From: Prauserella endophytica
GTDB lineage: Bacteria > Actinomycetota > Actinomycetes > Mycobacteriales > Pseudonocardiaceae
Reading direction: 5' to 3'
Assembly: GCF_005146945.1 (NCBI RefSeq)
Contig: NZ_SWMS01000001.1
Location: forward strand, 186,001 to 250,000
Length of the DNA: 64,000 bases
Program-made: the position numbers and the translations under genes
Shown here: positions 1 through 8,213 of the stretch, piece by piece
Layout of the letters: every line of letters starts with the position of its first letter
Position numbering within the stretch: position 1 is the stretch's first letter
Notes under the pieces: generated by a model
Told to the model about the DNA's origin: nothing
Databases searched by the model: none
Seen by the model: the letters and a program-made list of their open reading frames with translations, nothing else

Positions 1-348
1 GAGGCTCTGTTCCTGGAGACGCACAACTGGGGCAAGGCGGCCCGGTTCTTCCAGGCATTGGGGTACGAGATCGAGTTCGAGACCGATCATCAGTCCGGCC
101 AACTGCGCAGCAAGGTCGGGCCGCCGGTGTTCATCGCCGAGATTCCCGAGGACCGCACTCCGGGCATGCAACTAGTGCTGAGGATCGCCGACGCCGAAGC
201 AGCCGAGCAGCAACTGAAGGACCTTGGCCTCGAAGGCCCGTTCGAGCCGACGCACTTCGGAACCATGATGACCACCCTGCGCGATCCCGACGGGCGCGTG
301 TGGGGCCTCCAGGCGCCGCTAAGCGGCCACACATCGGAACAGGCCTGA
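1..348 (+). CDS. VOC (glyoxalase-like) family protein, 5' end missing
   Basis: The reading frame is open from base 1 and ends with TGA at 346-348, so the N-terminus lies outside the window. The visible 115 residues have a half vicinal-oxygen-chelate domain: an N-terminal stretch typical of the first helix (NWGKAARFFQALGYEIEFE), a central QLVLRIAD strand, and the closing motif LRDPDGRVWGLQAP, which matches the usual end of glyoxalase/bleomycin-resistance-like domains. Substrate cannot be predicted. The methyltransferase that follows starts 5 bases after the stop, so the two are probably co-transcribed. Confidence 0.8.
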   Translation, partial: EALFLETHNWGKAARFFQALGYEIEFETDHQSGQLRSKVGPPVFIAEIPEDRTPGMQLVLRIADAEAAEQQLKDLGLEGPFEPTHFGTMMTTLRDPDGRVWGLQAPLSGHTSEQA

Positions 349-352
349 GGGC

Positions 353-1204
353 GTGTCCGAGGAACCCGACTCCACCGCAGTGCGTACGGCGCTGTGGCGA
401 GGGCTGCACACGCTGGTGGACGATCCACCGCACGTTCTCGACGACGCGATCGGGGTCGAGATCGCGGGGGTGGATGAAACGTGGCGGGCACGTCCAGACA
501 TGGACCCTGCACGGACGCGCGCCAACCGCGCTTCGATCGTCGCCCGAGCCAGGGCCGTCGAGGACACGGTGATCGCCTCTGGTGCGGGCCAGTACGTCAT
601 CCTTGGCGCCGGCCTCGACACCTTCGCTCAGCGACACAAGGGCCCTGTGCGTGTCTTCGAGATCGACGCGGCCGCGACCCAGGCATGGAAGAGGGCGCGG
701 CTCGTGCAGCTCGGGCTTTTCGACTCGACGCGGCTGCACCTGGTGCCTGTCGATTTTGAAGCCGGTGAATCGTGGCTCGACAAAGCGGTCGAGGCCGGAC
801 TGGATCCCGCAGTGCCAACGGTTGTCTCGATGCTCGGTGTGACCATGTACCTCACACCGGAGGCGATCTCGACGACGCTACGCCAGCCTGCTTCGCTGGC
901 AGCGGGTTCGATCATGGTGTTCAGCTACTCACGACCGATCGAGATGGCACCGCCCGAGGTCCGCCCCATCCTCGAAGGCGCCGCGAAGGGCGCCGCCGCC
1001 TCCGGGCATCCCTGGCTGAGCCTGTTGACACCTGACCAGGCCGCCGGTCTTGCCCGCCAGGCGGGGTTCGCCGAGGTCGAAGTCGTGACCTCGACCGCGC
1101 TGCACGAGCGCTACTTCGCCCACCGCCGCGATGGCCTCAGCCCGGTCGGAGGAGAAGACCTCGTGATCGCCACAGCCGGTGGGGATCACCTCAGTCCAGA
1201 GTAG
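353..1204 (+). CDS. class I SAM-dependent methyltransferase (TIGR00027-type)
   Basis: A 283-residue protein starting at GTG 353. SAM-binding motif I is VILGAGLDT at residues 82-90, followed by the acidic motif VFEIDAAATQAWKRARL near 101-117 (the acidic residue after strand beta-2). This arrangement is characteristic of the large actinobacterial family related to leucine carboxyl methyltransferases (TIGR00027). Family members methylate small molecules, but the substrate is unknown in most cases. The start is almost adjacent to the stop of the upstream VOC gene, which supports translational coupling and GTG 353. Downstream lies only an insertion-sequence remnant. Confidence 0.85.
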   Translation: MSEEPDSTAVRTALWRGLHTLVDDPPHVLDDAIGVEIAGVDETWRARPDMDPARTRANRASIVARARAVEDTVIASGAGQYVILGAGLDTFAQRHKGPVRVFEIDAAATQAWKRARLVQLGLFDSTRLHLVPVDFEAGESWLDKAVEAGLDPAVPTVVSMLGVTMYLTPEAISTTLRQPASLAAGSIMVFSYSRPIEMAPPEVRPILEGAAKGAAASGHPWLSLLTPDQAAGLARQAGFAEVEVVTSTALHERYFAHRRDGLSPVGGEDLVIATAGGDHLSPE

Positions 1205-1254
1205 AAGTCCAGATTTCCCGAGGATCTCGAACTGCCCATCCAGAAGACCTCGAC

Positions 1255-1811
1255 TTGCCTGGCGCTACTTTTGCACGCCTCGAACCCGACCGAGCCGTCC
1301 TCACGTGCGGGGTCGTCGAGCCCGATCAGTGGTTCCGACGCTGCGGCTGCGAGGGAAGCCCACGCGACACCGTGACCCGCCGGTTGGCACACGAGCCGCT
1401 GGGCTGGCGTCCGACGATGTTGGTGGTGCTCGTGCGCCGCTACCGGTGCACCGGCTGTGGGCATGTGTTGCGGCAGGACACGGCCTTGGCGGCCGAGGCG
1501 ACAAGTACGTCACCGTGATCATCGACCTGACCGGCATCCGCAACGGCTCCGGCCCCGCCCGGCTGCTCCACATGGTCGAAGGCCGCTCCAAGCACGCCTT
1601 CAAGACCTGGCTCGCCGAACGTCCCACCGCGTGGCGCGACACGGTCGAAGTCGTCGCGATGGACGGCTTCACCGGCTTCAGGACCGCCACCACCGAGCAG
1701 CTCCCCGACGCAGTCGCGGTCATGGACCCCTTCCACGTCGTCCGCCTGGCCGGCGACGCACTCGACCGCTGCCGACGGCAGGTCCAACTTGCCATCCACG
1801 GCCACCGCGGC
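1255..1811 (+). pseudogene. decayed ISL3-family transposase
   Basis: Two reading frames encode pieces of one ISL3-type transposase. Frame one (about 1255-1500) holds the N-terminal zinc-ribbon with the Cys pairs RRCGCEG and YRCTGCGHV. The second frame (about 1500-1811) begins at DKYVTVIIDLTG and holds part of the DDE domain, including VVAMDGFTGF and AVMDPFHVVRLAGDALDRC. The helix-turn-helix and first catalytic Asp region between them is deleted, and the C-terminal third with the catalytic Glu is gone. The N-terminus also looks shortened (ATFAR joined directly to LEPDRAVL). IS similarity stops at about 1811, beside the stop codon of the ridA-like gene on the other strand. No terminal inverted repeats are recognisable. 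It cannot make an active transposase. Confidence 0.85.
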
Positions 1812-2216
1812 CTAAACCGCCGCTACGGCCTCCACCTCGACCAGCTGGTCGTCGTAGCCCAGCGCCGCGACGCCCAGCAGAGTGCTCGGCGCGTCGTGCT
1901 CGCCGAAACGGTCACGCACCACCTCCCACGCCGCGACCAGGTCGGGCTGGCGCGCCGAAGCCACGTACACGGTGGTCTTGACGACGTCGCCGAGCTTCGC
2001 GCCGGCCTCCGCGAGCGCGATCTCGAGGTTGTCCATCACCTGGCGGGCCTGACCGGCGAAGTCACCGGGTGCGACGGTGTTGCCCTCGGCGTCAAGCGGG
2101 CACGCGCCCGCGGCGAAGATCAGGCGATCGGCCTTGAGGGACACCGCGGAGGCGTAGGCGTACTCGGCGACGGACGACAACCGGGCACTACGGATGAGTC
2201 GGACGGCAGCTGTCAC
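1812..2216 (-). CDS. RidA/YjgF family protein
   Basis: Starting at GTG 2216 (protein begins VTAAVRLIRSARL) this gives 134 residues, normal for the family. RidA proteins hydrolyse reactive enamine/imine intermediates from PLP enzymes. Family landmarks are the YAYASAVSLKADRLIFAAGACPLD strand region (read in two parts), GDFAGQARQVMDNLEIALAEAG, and VVKTTVYVAS, with a closing EVEAVAAV strand. The usual substrate-carboxylate Arg of canonical RidA (in the motif SRxCVxV) is not evident, so it may belong to a YjgF subgroup without deaminase activity. The reading frame opens further upstream, but those residues do not resemble the family. Its TAG stop abuts the IS remnant, so the gene was not broken by the insertion. 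Confidence 0.85.
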   Translation of the reverse strand: MTAAVRLIRSARLSSVAEYAYASAVSLKADRLIFAAGACPLDAEGNTVAPGDFAGQARQVMDNLEIALAEAGAKLGDVVKTTVYVASARQPDLVAAWEVVRDRFGEHDAPSTLLGVAALGYDDQLVEVEAVAAV

Positions 2217-2299
2217 GGTTGGAACGCTATCGGCGGCCGCAACCGAATTCGGGCCGCGCATCGTTGCCTGCGTCTTCCGGCATTTCTCATAATCGGGAC

Positions 2300-2791
2300 A
2301 TGGCGAGCGCGGCACTGATCGGCGCGACCCGGCTGCCGGACGGCGTCTGGGTCCGCGGGCGAGGCCTCGGCAAGGCCTGGCCCGGCGGCCCGCCGCCCGA
2401 GTTCGGCCTCTACCTCGGCGCCCATATCCTGCGCCGCCGCCACGGCGCCTCGCTGCCCTGGGAACACGAGTGGGTGCAGTGGGTGGACGGGTGGTTGCCC
2501 TCGGACTGGCGCGCTGCGGCCGCGAGCATCGTCTCCCTGCACGAGCGCGCCAAGGCGGGCGCCGCCGTAGAGGTCGCCTGCCACGGCGGCATCGGCCGCA
2601 CCGGCACCGCCATCGCCTGCATGGCGACCCTCGGCGGGCTGACCCCGCGCGAGGCGTTCATGTGGACGCGCAAGCACTACCACCGCTGGGCCGTAGAGGC
2701 GCCATGGCAACGCGCTTGGATCGGCTGGTTCGCCCGCAACGCCGAACTCAGCCGCCGTCCAGGGCCTTCCGCAACCGGGCCGGGGCTTTGA
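2300..2791 (+). CDS. protein-tyrosine-phosphatase-like protein (CX5R)
   Basis: A 163-residue protein from ATG 2300. The signature VACHGGIGRTGTAIACMA contains the cysteine-phosphatase P-loop C-X5-R (CHGGIGR) followed by TG, the active site of dual-specificity and tyrosine phosphatases. Upstream, DGWLPSDWRAAAASIVSLHERAKAG fits the helix before the P-loop. A general-acid Asp before the P-loop could be in PSDW. No signal peptide is seen, so it is probably cytosolic. Its target (phosphoprotein or phospholipid) is unknown. The 3' end overlaps the convergent MmcQ/YjbR gene by 44 bases. Confidence 0.75.
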   Translation: MASAALIGATRLPDGVWVRGRGLGKAWPGGPPPEFGLYLGAHILRRRHGASLPWEHEWVQWVDGWLPSDWRAAAASIVSLHERAKAGAAVEVACHGGIGRTGTAIACMATLGGLTPREAFMWTRKHYHRWAVEAPWQRAWIGWFARNAELSRRPGPSATGPGL

Positions 2792-3089
2792 GCCGCCAGG
2801 ACTCCTCGATCAGCTCGGTCAGCTGACCGGCGTCGACGAGCTCGAGGTTCACCAGGATCGCCCCGTACCCGTCGTAGTGCGGGGTCGTGTAGAACGCCGG
2901 GTCGCCGGACTCCAGCAGGGCGGCCTTCTCGTCGAGCCCGCACATCAGCACCAATCCGCCCTCCGCCTCGGCGCGAAGGCGGGCGAAACCCTTGCCCGCG
3001 ACCTTCAGCGAGGGCGTGCGGTACCACGTCGACTCCTCGACTTCCGGCAGTTTCATGGCGATGGCGACCACGTCTTCCCACGTCGGCAT
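2748..3089 (-). CDS. MmcQ/YjbR family protein
   Basis: The start at ATG 3089 (MPTWEDVVAIAMKLPEVEES) gives 113 residues, the typical size. Family features are the N-terminal helix followed by STWYRTPSLKVAGKGFARL, the KAALLESGDPAFYTTPHYDGYGAILVNL core (described in parts), and the C-terminal ELIEESWRLKAPARL helix. The fold is CyaY-like/double-wing; the family is annotated as DNA-binding but its function is unproven. A longer frame upstream of 3089 lacks homology. Convergent with the phosphatase gene. Confidence 0.85.
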   Translation of the reverse strand: MPTWEDVVAIAMKLPEVEESTWYRTPSLKVAGKGFARLRAEAEGGLVLMCGLDEKAALLESGDPAFYTTPHYDGYGAILVNLELVDAGQLTELIEESWRLKAPARLRKALDGG

Positions 3090-3242
3090 GCGCCGATTCT
3101 CCGCCGGTTCCCTCACCGGGTCTTGGTGAAATGGGAACTCGCCATCCGGCCGGACGGCCATCGGCCGAATGGCCGACGCGGCAGTAGATCAGCGGCCCTT
3201 CGACCGAGGTCAACGCAGGTCAGCGAGCCATAGCTTGAGATC

Positions 3243-3971
3243 ATGACTTGGGCACAGCAAACGGCACTCGGATACGGGCTGCTCGGCTTTCTCGTGGTGT
3301 GGGGCACTCTGCTCGTTCCACAGGTGCTGACGCAGTACGCGCGCTTCGGCCGCGTGTTGCCCAAGCGCATCGCCGTGACGGCGGGGGTGACGCTCTACGC
3401 GTGCCTCGCCGTCGCGGTGGTGCTGCTCCCGCTGCCCGGCCCCGGCACCCCGCCGCTCGCGCAGACGGTGCAGCTCGTGCCCTTCCAATGGGTCACCGAC
3501 ATCGGCACGGAGCTGGCGAAACACCACGAGCCCGCCTCGGCCGCCCTGTTCACGCAGACCTTCCAGCAGCTGGCGATGAACGTGCTGCTGTTCGTGCCGC
3601 TCGGGATCTTCGCCAGGATGCTGTGGCGCCAGGGCGCCGCCCGCACGGTGCTGCTCGGTTTCGGCGCCTCGCTGCTGATCGAGTTCACGCAGGTGACGGC
3701 CAACTTCGGTACCGCGCCGCAGGTCTACCGGATCTTCGACGTCGACGACCTCATGAGCAACACGGCCGGCGCGCTGCTCGGCTGGATCGCCGCCGCGCTG
3801 TTCGTAGCGCTGCGCGGGCCGTCGCGCGCCGTCAGCTCTGCGGGCGCTGCCCCAGCCGAGCCTGCAACCGTGCCGGTGCGAGCGGGTCGACCTCACCGAG
3901 CCGAGCCAACCTCGCCTGCCTACGCTGCGCGTGCCGTCGCGCGGCCCGGCGGTCTTCGAGCGCGACAGTGA
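3243..3971 (+). CDS. VanZ-like membrane protein
   Basis: A 242-residue protein with about five hydrophobic segments. The C-terminal VanZ signature is clear: QLAMNVLLFVPLG, GFGASLLIEFTQ, and FDVDDLMSNTAGALLGW, where the acidic DVDD and the Asn are conserved. VanZ gives low-level teicoplanin resistance in enterococci, but chromosomal homologues in actinobacteria have no proven role. The last 40 or so residues are Ala/Pro/Arg rich, poorly conserved in character, and overlap the small gene on the other strand; the stop at 3971 is simply the first in frame. Confidence 0.85.
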   Translation: MTWAQQTALGYGLLGFLVVWGTLLVPQVLTQYARFGRVLPKRIAVTAGVTLYACLAVAVVLLPLPGPGTPPLAQTVQLVPFQWVTDIGTELAKHHEPASAALFTQTFQQLAMNVLLFVPLGIFARMLWRQGAARTVLLGFGASLLIEFTQVTANFGTAPQVYRIFDVDDLMSNTAGALLGWIAAALFVALRGPSRAVSSAGAAPAEPATVPVRAGRPHRAEPTSPAYAARAVARPGGLRARQ

Positions 3972-4026
3972 AGGCGGCGGCCGTGAGGAACAGCACCGCG
4001 AGGCCGATGACCCATGCCAGTTGCAC
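3832..4026 (-). CDS. small single-pass membrane protein, unknown function
   Basis: A 64-residue protein from GTG 4026, preceded by a strong purine-rich ribosome site (AAGGGGGA about 7 bases upstream). Residues 2-18 (QLAWVIGLAVLFLTAAA) form one membrane helix. The rest is highly basic (EDRRAARRHAQRRQARL), predicting an N-out/C-in anchor. No family is recognised. It overlaps the 3' end of the VanZ gene by 140 bases in the antisense orientation. The ribosome site and a sensible membrane helix argue that it is real, but the overlap lowers confidence. Confidence 0.55.
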   Translation of the reverse strand: MQLAWVIGLAVLFLTAAAFTVALEDRRAARRHAQRRQARLARLGEVDPLAPARLQARLGQRPQS

Positions 4027-4104
4027 GCCATCCCCCTTGATGCGTCGTGTGCGGCGGATCACACAGAGTACGCAATCAAGTGTGGTTCGCGCCACCCTCG
4101 CTGG

Positions 4105-4458
4105 TCAGCGGCGCGGCAGGACGCAGAACTCGTTGCCCTCGGGGTCGGCGAGCACCACCCACGGATGGCGTTCCTCGTCGGCCAGCACGGCGGCTCCGAG
4201 CCGGATGAGCCGCTCGACCTCGACGTACTGATCGCCCTCCGCGGGCGCCAGATCGAGGTGCAGCCGGTTCTTGCCCGCTTTTTCCTCGGGCACCGGCTGG
4301 AAGACCAACGGCGGGTCGCCGTCGAGCTCCACGTACTCCACACCGTCGGCGTCGCGCCAGCGGCGCGGCTCCGGATAGGCGAGCGCCTCGCGCCAGAAGG
4401 CGGCGAGGCGCTCCGCGTCGGCACAGTCAACAGCGATGGCGAGCACCCGCGCAGGCAT
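4105..4458 (-). CDS. VOC family (glyoxalase-like) protein
   Basis: A 117-residue protein from ATG 4458. It begins MPARVLAIAVDCADAERLAAFWREALAY (in parts), the usual first beta-alpha unit of actinobacterial VOC proteins. It continues with KNRLHLDLAPAEGD and ends VVLADPEGNEFCVL. The His of RLHLDL and the Glu of GNEFCVL are at the positions of metal or substrate ligands in the family. Close homologues are annotated glyoxalase/dioxygenase without known substrate. Divergent from mug with 43 bases between the starts. Confidence 0.85.
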   Translation of the reverse strand: MPARVLAIAVDCADAERLAAFWREALAYPEPRRWRDADGVEYVELDGDPPLVFQPVPEEKAGKNRLHLDLAPAEGDQYVEVERLIRLGAAVLADEERHPWVVLADPEGNEFCVLPRR

Positions 4459-4501
4459 GGCGACTGAGTACCACAGCGCCCAAGCGGTCACACTCCTTTT
4501 C

Positions 4502-5047
4502 ATGCCGCAACGGCCGACGAGGGAGCAGCTCGCCGCGGCGCATGGCCGCACCATCGACGATGTCATCGCGCCGGGTCTGCGTGTGCTGTTCTGCGGGATC
4601 AACCCGGGCCTGTACTCGGGGGCGACCGGCTACCACTTCGCCAGGCCGGGCAACCGCTTCTGGCCCGCCCTGCATCGCAGCGGCTTCACGCCCCGCCTGC
4701 TCGCGCCGAGCGAGCAGGCCGAGCTGCTCGGATTTCGCCTCGGCATCACCAACCTCGTAGCGCGAACCACGGCGCGGGCCGACGAGCTCACCGCTGAGGA
4801 ACTGCGCGCGGGTGGCATAGATCTCACCAGGAAGGTAGCCCGCTACCGCCCCGGCTGGCTCGCGGTCGTCGGAATCACCGCGTACCGGGCCGCGTTCGGC
4901 AGGCCCAAGGCCGTGGTCGGCCCACAGGAAGAGCAGGTCAGCGGCGTGCCGGTGTGGCTACTGCCCAACCCGAGCGGGCTCAACGCGCACTGGACGCCCG
5001 CCAAGCTCGCCGAGGAGTTCGCGCGACTGCGCGCCGCCGCGCGGTGA
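4502..5047 (+). CDS. mug: G/U mismatch-specific DNA glycosylase
   Basis: A 181-residue protein from ATG 4502. Mug removes uracil and ethenocytosine from mismatches in double-stranded DNA. The catalytic motif GINPG (FCGINPGLYSG) with its Asn and the following FARPGNRFWPAL match the Mug/TDG family. The minor-groove intercalation motif is LPNPSGLNAHW near the C-terminus. The next gene starts more than 200 bases away. Length agrees with other actinobacterial Mug proteins. High confidence. Confidence 0.95.
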   Translation: MPQRPTREQLAAAHGRTIDDVIAPGLRVLFCGINPGLYSGATGYHFARPGNRFWPALHRSGFTPRLLAPSEQAELLGFRLGITNLVARTTARADELTAEELRAGGIDLTRKVARYRPGWLAVVGITAYRAAFGRPKAVVGPQEEQVSGVPVWLLPNPSGLNAHWTPAKLAEEFARLRAAAR

Positions 5048-5273
5048 CCCAGGGTCGCGTGCACCAGGCGGCACATAGGCGCAGCTCAGCCAAGTGAGAG
5101 CCCCCCGACTGGGGGAAACTCCGTCATGGATTAATTGAATGGTCGTCCAAAGCGTCACGAGGTTGTTATCAACGCGTCCCAGCACCGGAGGACACGGGGC
5201 GACCTCAAGGGGGGCCGTGTTCACGGCAAGCGAGCGCGTTCCAGAAGCGGGGCGCGTTGGAGACGGAGTACGA

Positions 5274-6062
5274 ATGACGCACAGCATGGACAGGGGCAGG
5301 CCAGGCCCGGCGCTCGGCGCGGCGGGGACCCGCGCGCTGACCGTCGCGGCACTGGATCCGGTGCCGATCTTCCGCGAGGGGCTCAACGCGCTGATCAGTC
5401 GCACACCGGGTCTGCGCTGGGTCGGCTACGCCACCAACCACCACGCCTCGTTGCAGCTGTGCGAGCAGCTCCGCCCCAACATCGTGATCGTCGACTCGGG
5501 GTTCGACCCGCACTGCCACCTGATCCGGCTACTGAGCGACGGCGACCCGACGCTGGTCATCGTCGTGCTGGTGCGCGAGGCGCAGCGGACGGCCCAGTTC
5601 CTCTCCACAGCGGTCTCGGCCGGGGCGCACGGGGTGCTGCTGCGATCGGCCGAGCCGAGGCGGCTGGCCGAGGCGATCCGCAGGGCGCACGTCGACCGCC
5701 GCTACATCGACCCGTCACTGGCGGCGCTGACCGCGCGGCCCAAGCGGCAGCCGCCGACCACGAACGGGCAGGCCATGAGTGCGGCGCACCGGCCGCAGAT
5801 GCCGCTGTCGCGCCGGGAGTACCAGGTGCTGCAGCTCGTGGCGGAAGGGCTGGAGAACTCCGCCATCGCGAAGGTCCTGTTCCTGTCGGTGGAGACCGTG
5901 CGCACTCACGTCAAGAGCATCCTGCGGAAGCTGTCGGCCAAGGACCGCACCCATGCCGTGACCACGGCTTTTCGCAGCGGAATCCTGATCGCCAAGGCCG
6001 ACGACTCACTCGGCGCGTCCCGCGAGGTCCTCTCGCCACCCGTCCAGAACGGGCCTACCTAG
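5274..6062 (+). CDS. LuxR/NarL-type response regulator with atypical receiver
   Basis: A 262-residue protein from ATG 5274, preceded by GGAGACGGAG. Residues 20-145 are a receiver-like domain. The phospho-acceptor Asp is kept (VIVDSG, D74), but the acidic pair at the N-terminus is reduced to one (ALDPVPIFREGL). The conserved Lys of the 'LLK' motif is Arg (GVLLRSAE, R124), and the Thr position is Val. Residues 177-240 are a GerE helix-turn-helix (LSRREYQVLQLVAEG, SVETVRTHVKSILRKL). No histidine kinase is adjacent. The protein is therefore probably an orphan regulator that may not be controlled by normal phosphorylation. An upstream in-frame ATG at 5139 would add 45 residues without homology. 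Confidence 0.88.
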   Translation: MTHSMDRGRPGPALGAAGTRALTVAALDPVPIFREGLNALISRTPGLRWVGYATNHHASLQLCEQLRPNIVIVDSGFDPHCHLIRLLSDGDPTLVIVVLVREAQRTAQFLSTAVSAGAHGVLLRSAEPRRLAEAIRRAHVDRRYIDPSLAALTARPKRQPPTTNGQAMSAAHRPQMPLSRREYQVLQLVAEGLENSAIAKVLFLSVETVRTHVKSILRKLSAKDRTHAVTTAFRSGILIAKADDSLGASREVLSPPVQNGPT

Positions 6063-6085
6063 TGCCCCCCGCCGGAAGGCACTAG
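6059..6085 (+). terminator. stem-loop at the end of the LuxR gene
   Basis: A perfect 8-bp inverted repeat, CTAGTGCC at 6059-6066 and GGCACTAG at 6078-6085, with an 11-base loop. It begins inside the stop codon of the regulator gene. No T-run follows, as is usual in high-GC actinobacteria. A terminator role is inferred. Confidence 0.5.
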
Positions 6086-6148
6086 GCGATCTCTTCGTCA
6101 CAAATGGGCGAGCTGCCTTGCCGAGGGTTACTTGCAGGTAATATTCTT

Positions 6149-6170
6149 GATGTTACCGGCGAGTAGGGCA
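6149..6170 (+). promoter_or_regulatory. candidate operator upstream of fadE5
   Basis: The right half CGAGTAGGGCA resembles the half-site CGAGTAGGTTA of the perfect palindrome at 43726-43747 (9 of 11 bases); the left half matches more weakly (5 of 11). It lies just downstream of a possible -10 element TAATAT at 6139-6144 and about 60 bases before the fadE5 ATG, a sensible place for a repressor. The assignment is by eye from one pair of sites. Confidence 0.35.
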
Positions 6171-6230
6171 GTGATGTCCGATCGAGGAGTGCCCAGCCGG
6201 AAACCCGAACGACCCGTACGGAGCGACGAC

Positions 6231-8075
6231 ATGGGCCACTACAAGAGCAACGTCCGAGACCTGGAGTTCAACCTCTTCGAGGTGCTCGGCGTACAGGAAC
6301 GCCTCGGTAAGGGCGTGCTGGCGGAGTCCGACGAGGAGACCGCCCGCGGCGTGCTGTCCGAGCTGAACAACCTCGCCGTCGGACCGCTCGCCGAGTCCTT
6401 CGCCGACGCCGACCGCAACCCGCCGGTCTACGACCCCAAGACCTTCTCCGCGACCCTGCCGGAGTCCTTCAAGAAGAGCTACCAGGCGCTGTGGGACGGC
6501 GAGTGGTGGCGCATCGGCCTCACCAACGACCTCGGCGGCTTCGGCCTGCCCCCGACGGTGCAGTGGGCGGCTTCCGAGCTGATCCTCGGCGCCAACCCGG
6601 CGCTGTTCATGTACATGGCCGGCCCGAACTTCGCCATGATCGTCGACAAGAACGGCACCGAGGAGCAGAAGCGCTGGGCGCGCATCATGATCGAGCGCGC
6701 GTGGGGCGCCACGATGGTGCTGACCGAGCCCGACGCGGGCTCCGACGTCGGCGCGGGCCGCACCAAGGCCGTTAAGCAGGAGGACGGCTCCTGGCACCTC
6801 GAGGGCGTCAAGCGCTTCATCACCTCCGCCGACCAGGACATGACCGAGAACATCATGCACCTGGTGCTCGCCCGCCCCGAGGGCCCCGGCATCGAGACCA
6901 AGCCGGGCACCAAGGGCCTCTCGCTGTTCCTCGTGCCGAAGTTCCACTTCGACTCCGAGACCGGCGAGCTGGGTGAGCGCAACGGCGCCTTCGTGACGAA
7001 CGTCGAGCACAAGATGGGCCTCAAGGTCTCCACGACCTGCGAGCTGACCTTCGGCCAGCACGGCACGCCCGCCAAGGGCTGGCTGCTCGGCGAGGTGCAC
7101 GACGGCATCGCGCAGATGTTCCAGGTCATCGAGTACGCCCGCATGATGGTGGGCACCAAGGCCATCGCGACGCTGTCCACCGGCTACCTCAACGCGCTCG
7201 AGTACGCCAAGGAGCGCGTGCAGGGCGCCGACCTGACGCAGATGCTCGACAAGACCGCTCCGCGCGTCACCATCACGCACCACCCCGACGTGCGCCGGTC
7301 GCTCATGCTGCAGAAGGCCTACGCCGAGGGCCTGCGGGCGGTGTACCTCTACACCGCGTCGTTCCAGGACCAGATCTGGACCGGCGAGGGCGATGAGGAG
7401 TCGCTGAACCTGGCCGAGCGCGTCAACGACCTGCTGCTGCCGATCGTCAAGGGCGTCGGCTCCGAGCGGGCGACCGAGCAGCTCGTGCAGTCGCTCCAGA
7501 CGCTCGGTGGCTCCGGCTTCCTGCAGGACTACCCGATCGAGCAGTACATCCGCGACGCGAAGATCGACTCGCTGTACGAAGGCACCACGGCCATCCAGTC
7601 GATGGACTTCTTCTTCCGCAAGATCGTCCGCGACAAGGGCAAAGCCCTCACCTACATCGCGGGGGAGATCACGAAGTTCATCGAGTCGGAAGCGGGCAAC
7701 GGCAGGCTCAAGAACGAGCGCGCGCTGCTCAAGCAGGCGCTGGACGACGTGCAGGGCATGCTGGGCTCGATGATCGGCTACCTGACGGCCTCGCAGGAGG
7801 ACGTCCGCAACACCTACAAGGTGGGCCAGCACACCGTGCGGCTGCTGCTCTCGGCCGGTGATCTGCTCGTCGGCTGGCAGCTGCTCAAGCAGGCCGAGAT
7901 CGCGCTGGCCAAGCTCGACGGCGGTGCGTCGGCCAAGGACACCGCGTTCTACCAGGGCAAGGTGGCGGTGGCGTCGTTCTTCGCCAAGAGCGTGCTGCCG
8001 GAGCTGACCGCTCGCCGCGCGGTGGTCGAGGCCGCCGACAACGACCTGATGGACGTCCCCGAAGCCGCGTTCTGA
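6231..8075 (+). CDS. fadE5: acyl-CoA dehydrogenase, FadE5 type
   Basis: A 614-residue FAD enzyme that introduces the 2,3-double bond into acyl-CoA in beta-oxidation. The start at ATG 6231 gives [20 protein letters not shown], almost the same as the N-terminus of mycobacterial FadE5 (611 residues), which settles the start although the frame is open to 6132. Features are the long N-terminal extension, the FAD-binding region [12 protein letters not shown], and the catalytic-base region [17 protein letters not shown]. FadE5 of Mycobacterium has broad chain-length use. In M. tuberculosis fadE5 lies beside fadA2, fabG4 and htdX; here those three are at 41.5-45.1 kb and a shared operator-like site may link them. 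Downstream is a palindromic repeat. Confidence 0.95.
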   Translation: MGHYKSNVRDLEFNLFEVLGVQERLGKGVLAESDEETARGVLSELNNLAVGPLAESFADADRNPPVYDPKTFSATLPESFKKSYQALWDGEWWRIGLTNDLGGFGLPPTVQWAASELILGANPALFMYMAGPNFAMIVDKNGTEEQKRWARIMIERAWGATMVLTEPDAGSDVGAGRTKAVKQEDGSWHLEGVKRFITSADQDMTENIMHLVLARPEGPGIETKPGTKGLSLFLVPKFHFDSETGELGERNGAFVTNVEHKMGLKVSTTCELTFGQHGTPAKGWLLGEVHDGIAQMFQVIEYARMMVGTKAIATLSTGYLNALEYAKERVQGADLTQMLDKTAPRVTITHHPDVRRSLMLQKAYAEGLRAVYLYTASFQDQIWTGEGDEESLNLAERVNDLLLPIVKGVGSERATEQLVQSLQTLGGSGFLQDYPIEQYIRDAKIDSLYEGTTAIQSMDFFFRKIVRDKGKALTYIAGEITKFIESEAGNGRLKNERALLKQALDDVQGMLGSMIGYLTASQEDVRNTYKVGQHTVRLLLSAGDLLVGWQLLKQAEIALAKLDGGASAKDTAFYQGKVAVASFFAKSVLPELTARRAVVEAADNDLMDVPEAAF

Positions 8076-8086
8076 CGGCAACGCTC

Positions 8087-8133
8087 CCCAAGGCCACCTT
8101 TGGTGCGTTCAACGCACCAAAGGTGGCCTTGGG
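8087..8133. repeat. 47-bp perfect palindrome, AAGGCCACCTT family
   Basis: Two 23-base arms around a single C: the left arm starts CCCAAGGCCACCTTTGG and ends GTGCGTT, and the right arm is its exact complement. It begins 11 bases after the fadE5 stop, so it can form a long hairpin at the end of that transcript. Near-identical palindromes are at 31557-31607 and 63076-63126, also at gene 3' ends. A terminator or RNA-stabilising role is inferred from placement. Confidence 0.85.
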
Positions 8134-8213
8134 TGCGTTTACGGGCGGTTACCAGGGGATCAGTTGGGTACTCCTGTGTGGTCATTCGTTGACACGGAAC
8201 AGGAGTGGAGACC

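Noticed and set aside
1179-2318. Long + strand frame spanning the IS remnant and the region opposite ridA
   Set aside because: Only its middle third is transposase-like; the end is the antisense of a well-conserved RidA-like protein.
6153-8081. 642-codon open frame opposite fadE5
   Set aside because: Mirror of the third-codon-position GC bias of fadE5; composition rich in Leu/Val/Gly/Arg/His without any domain, while the forward frame is an unmistakable acyl-CoA dehydrogenase.
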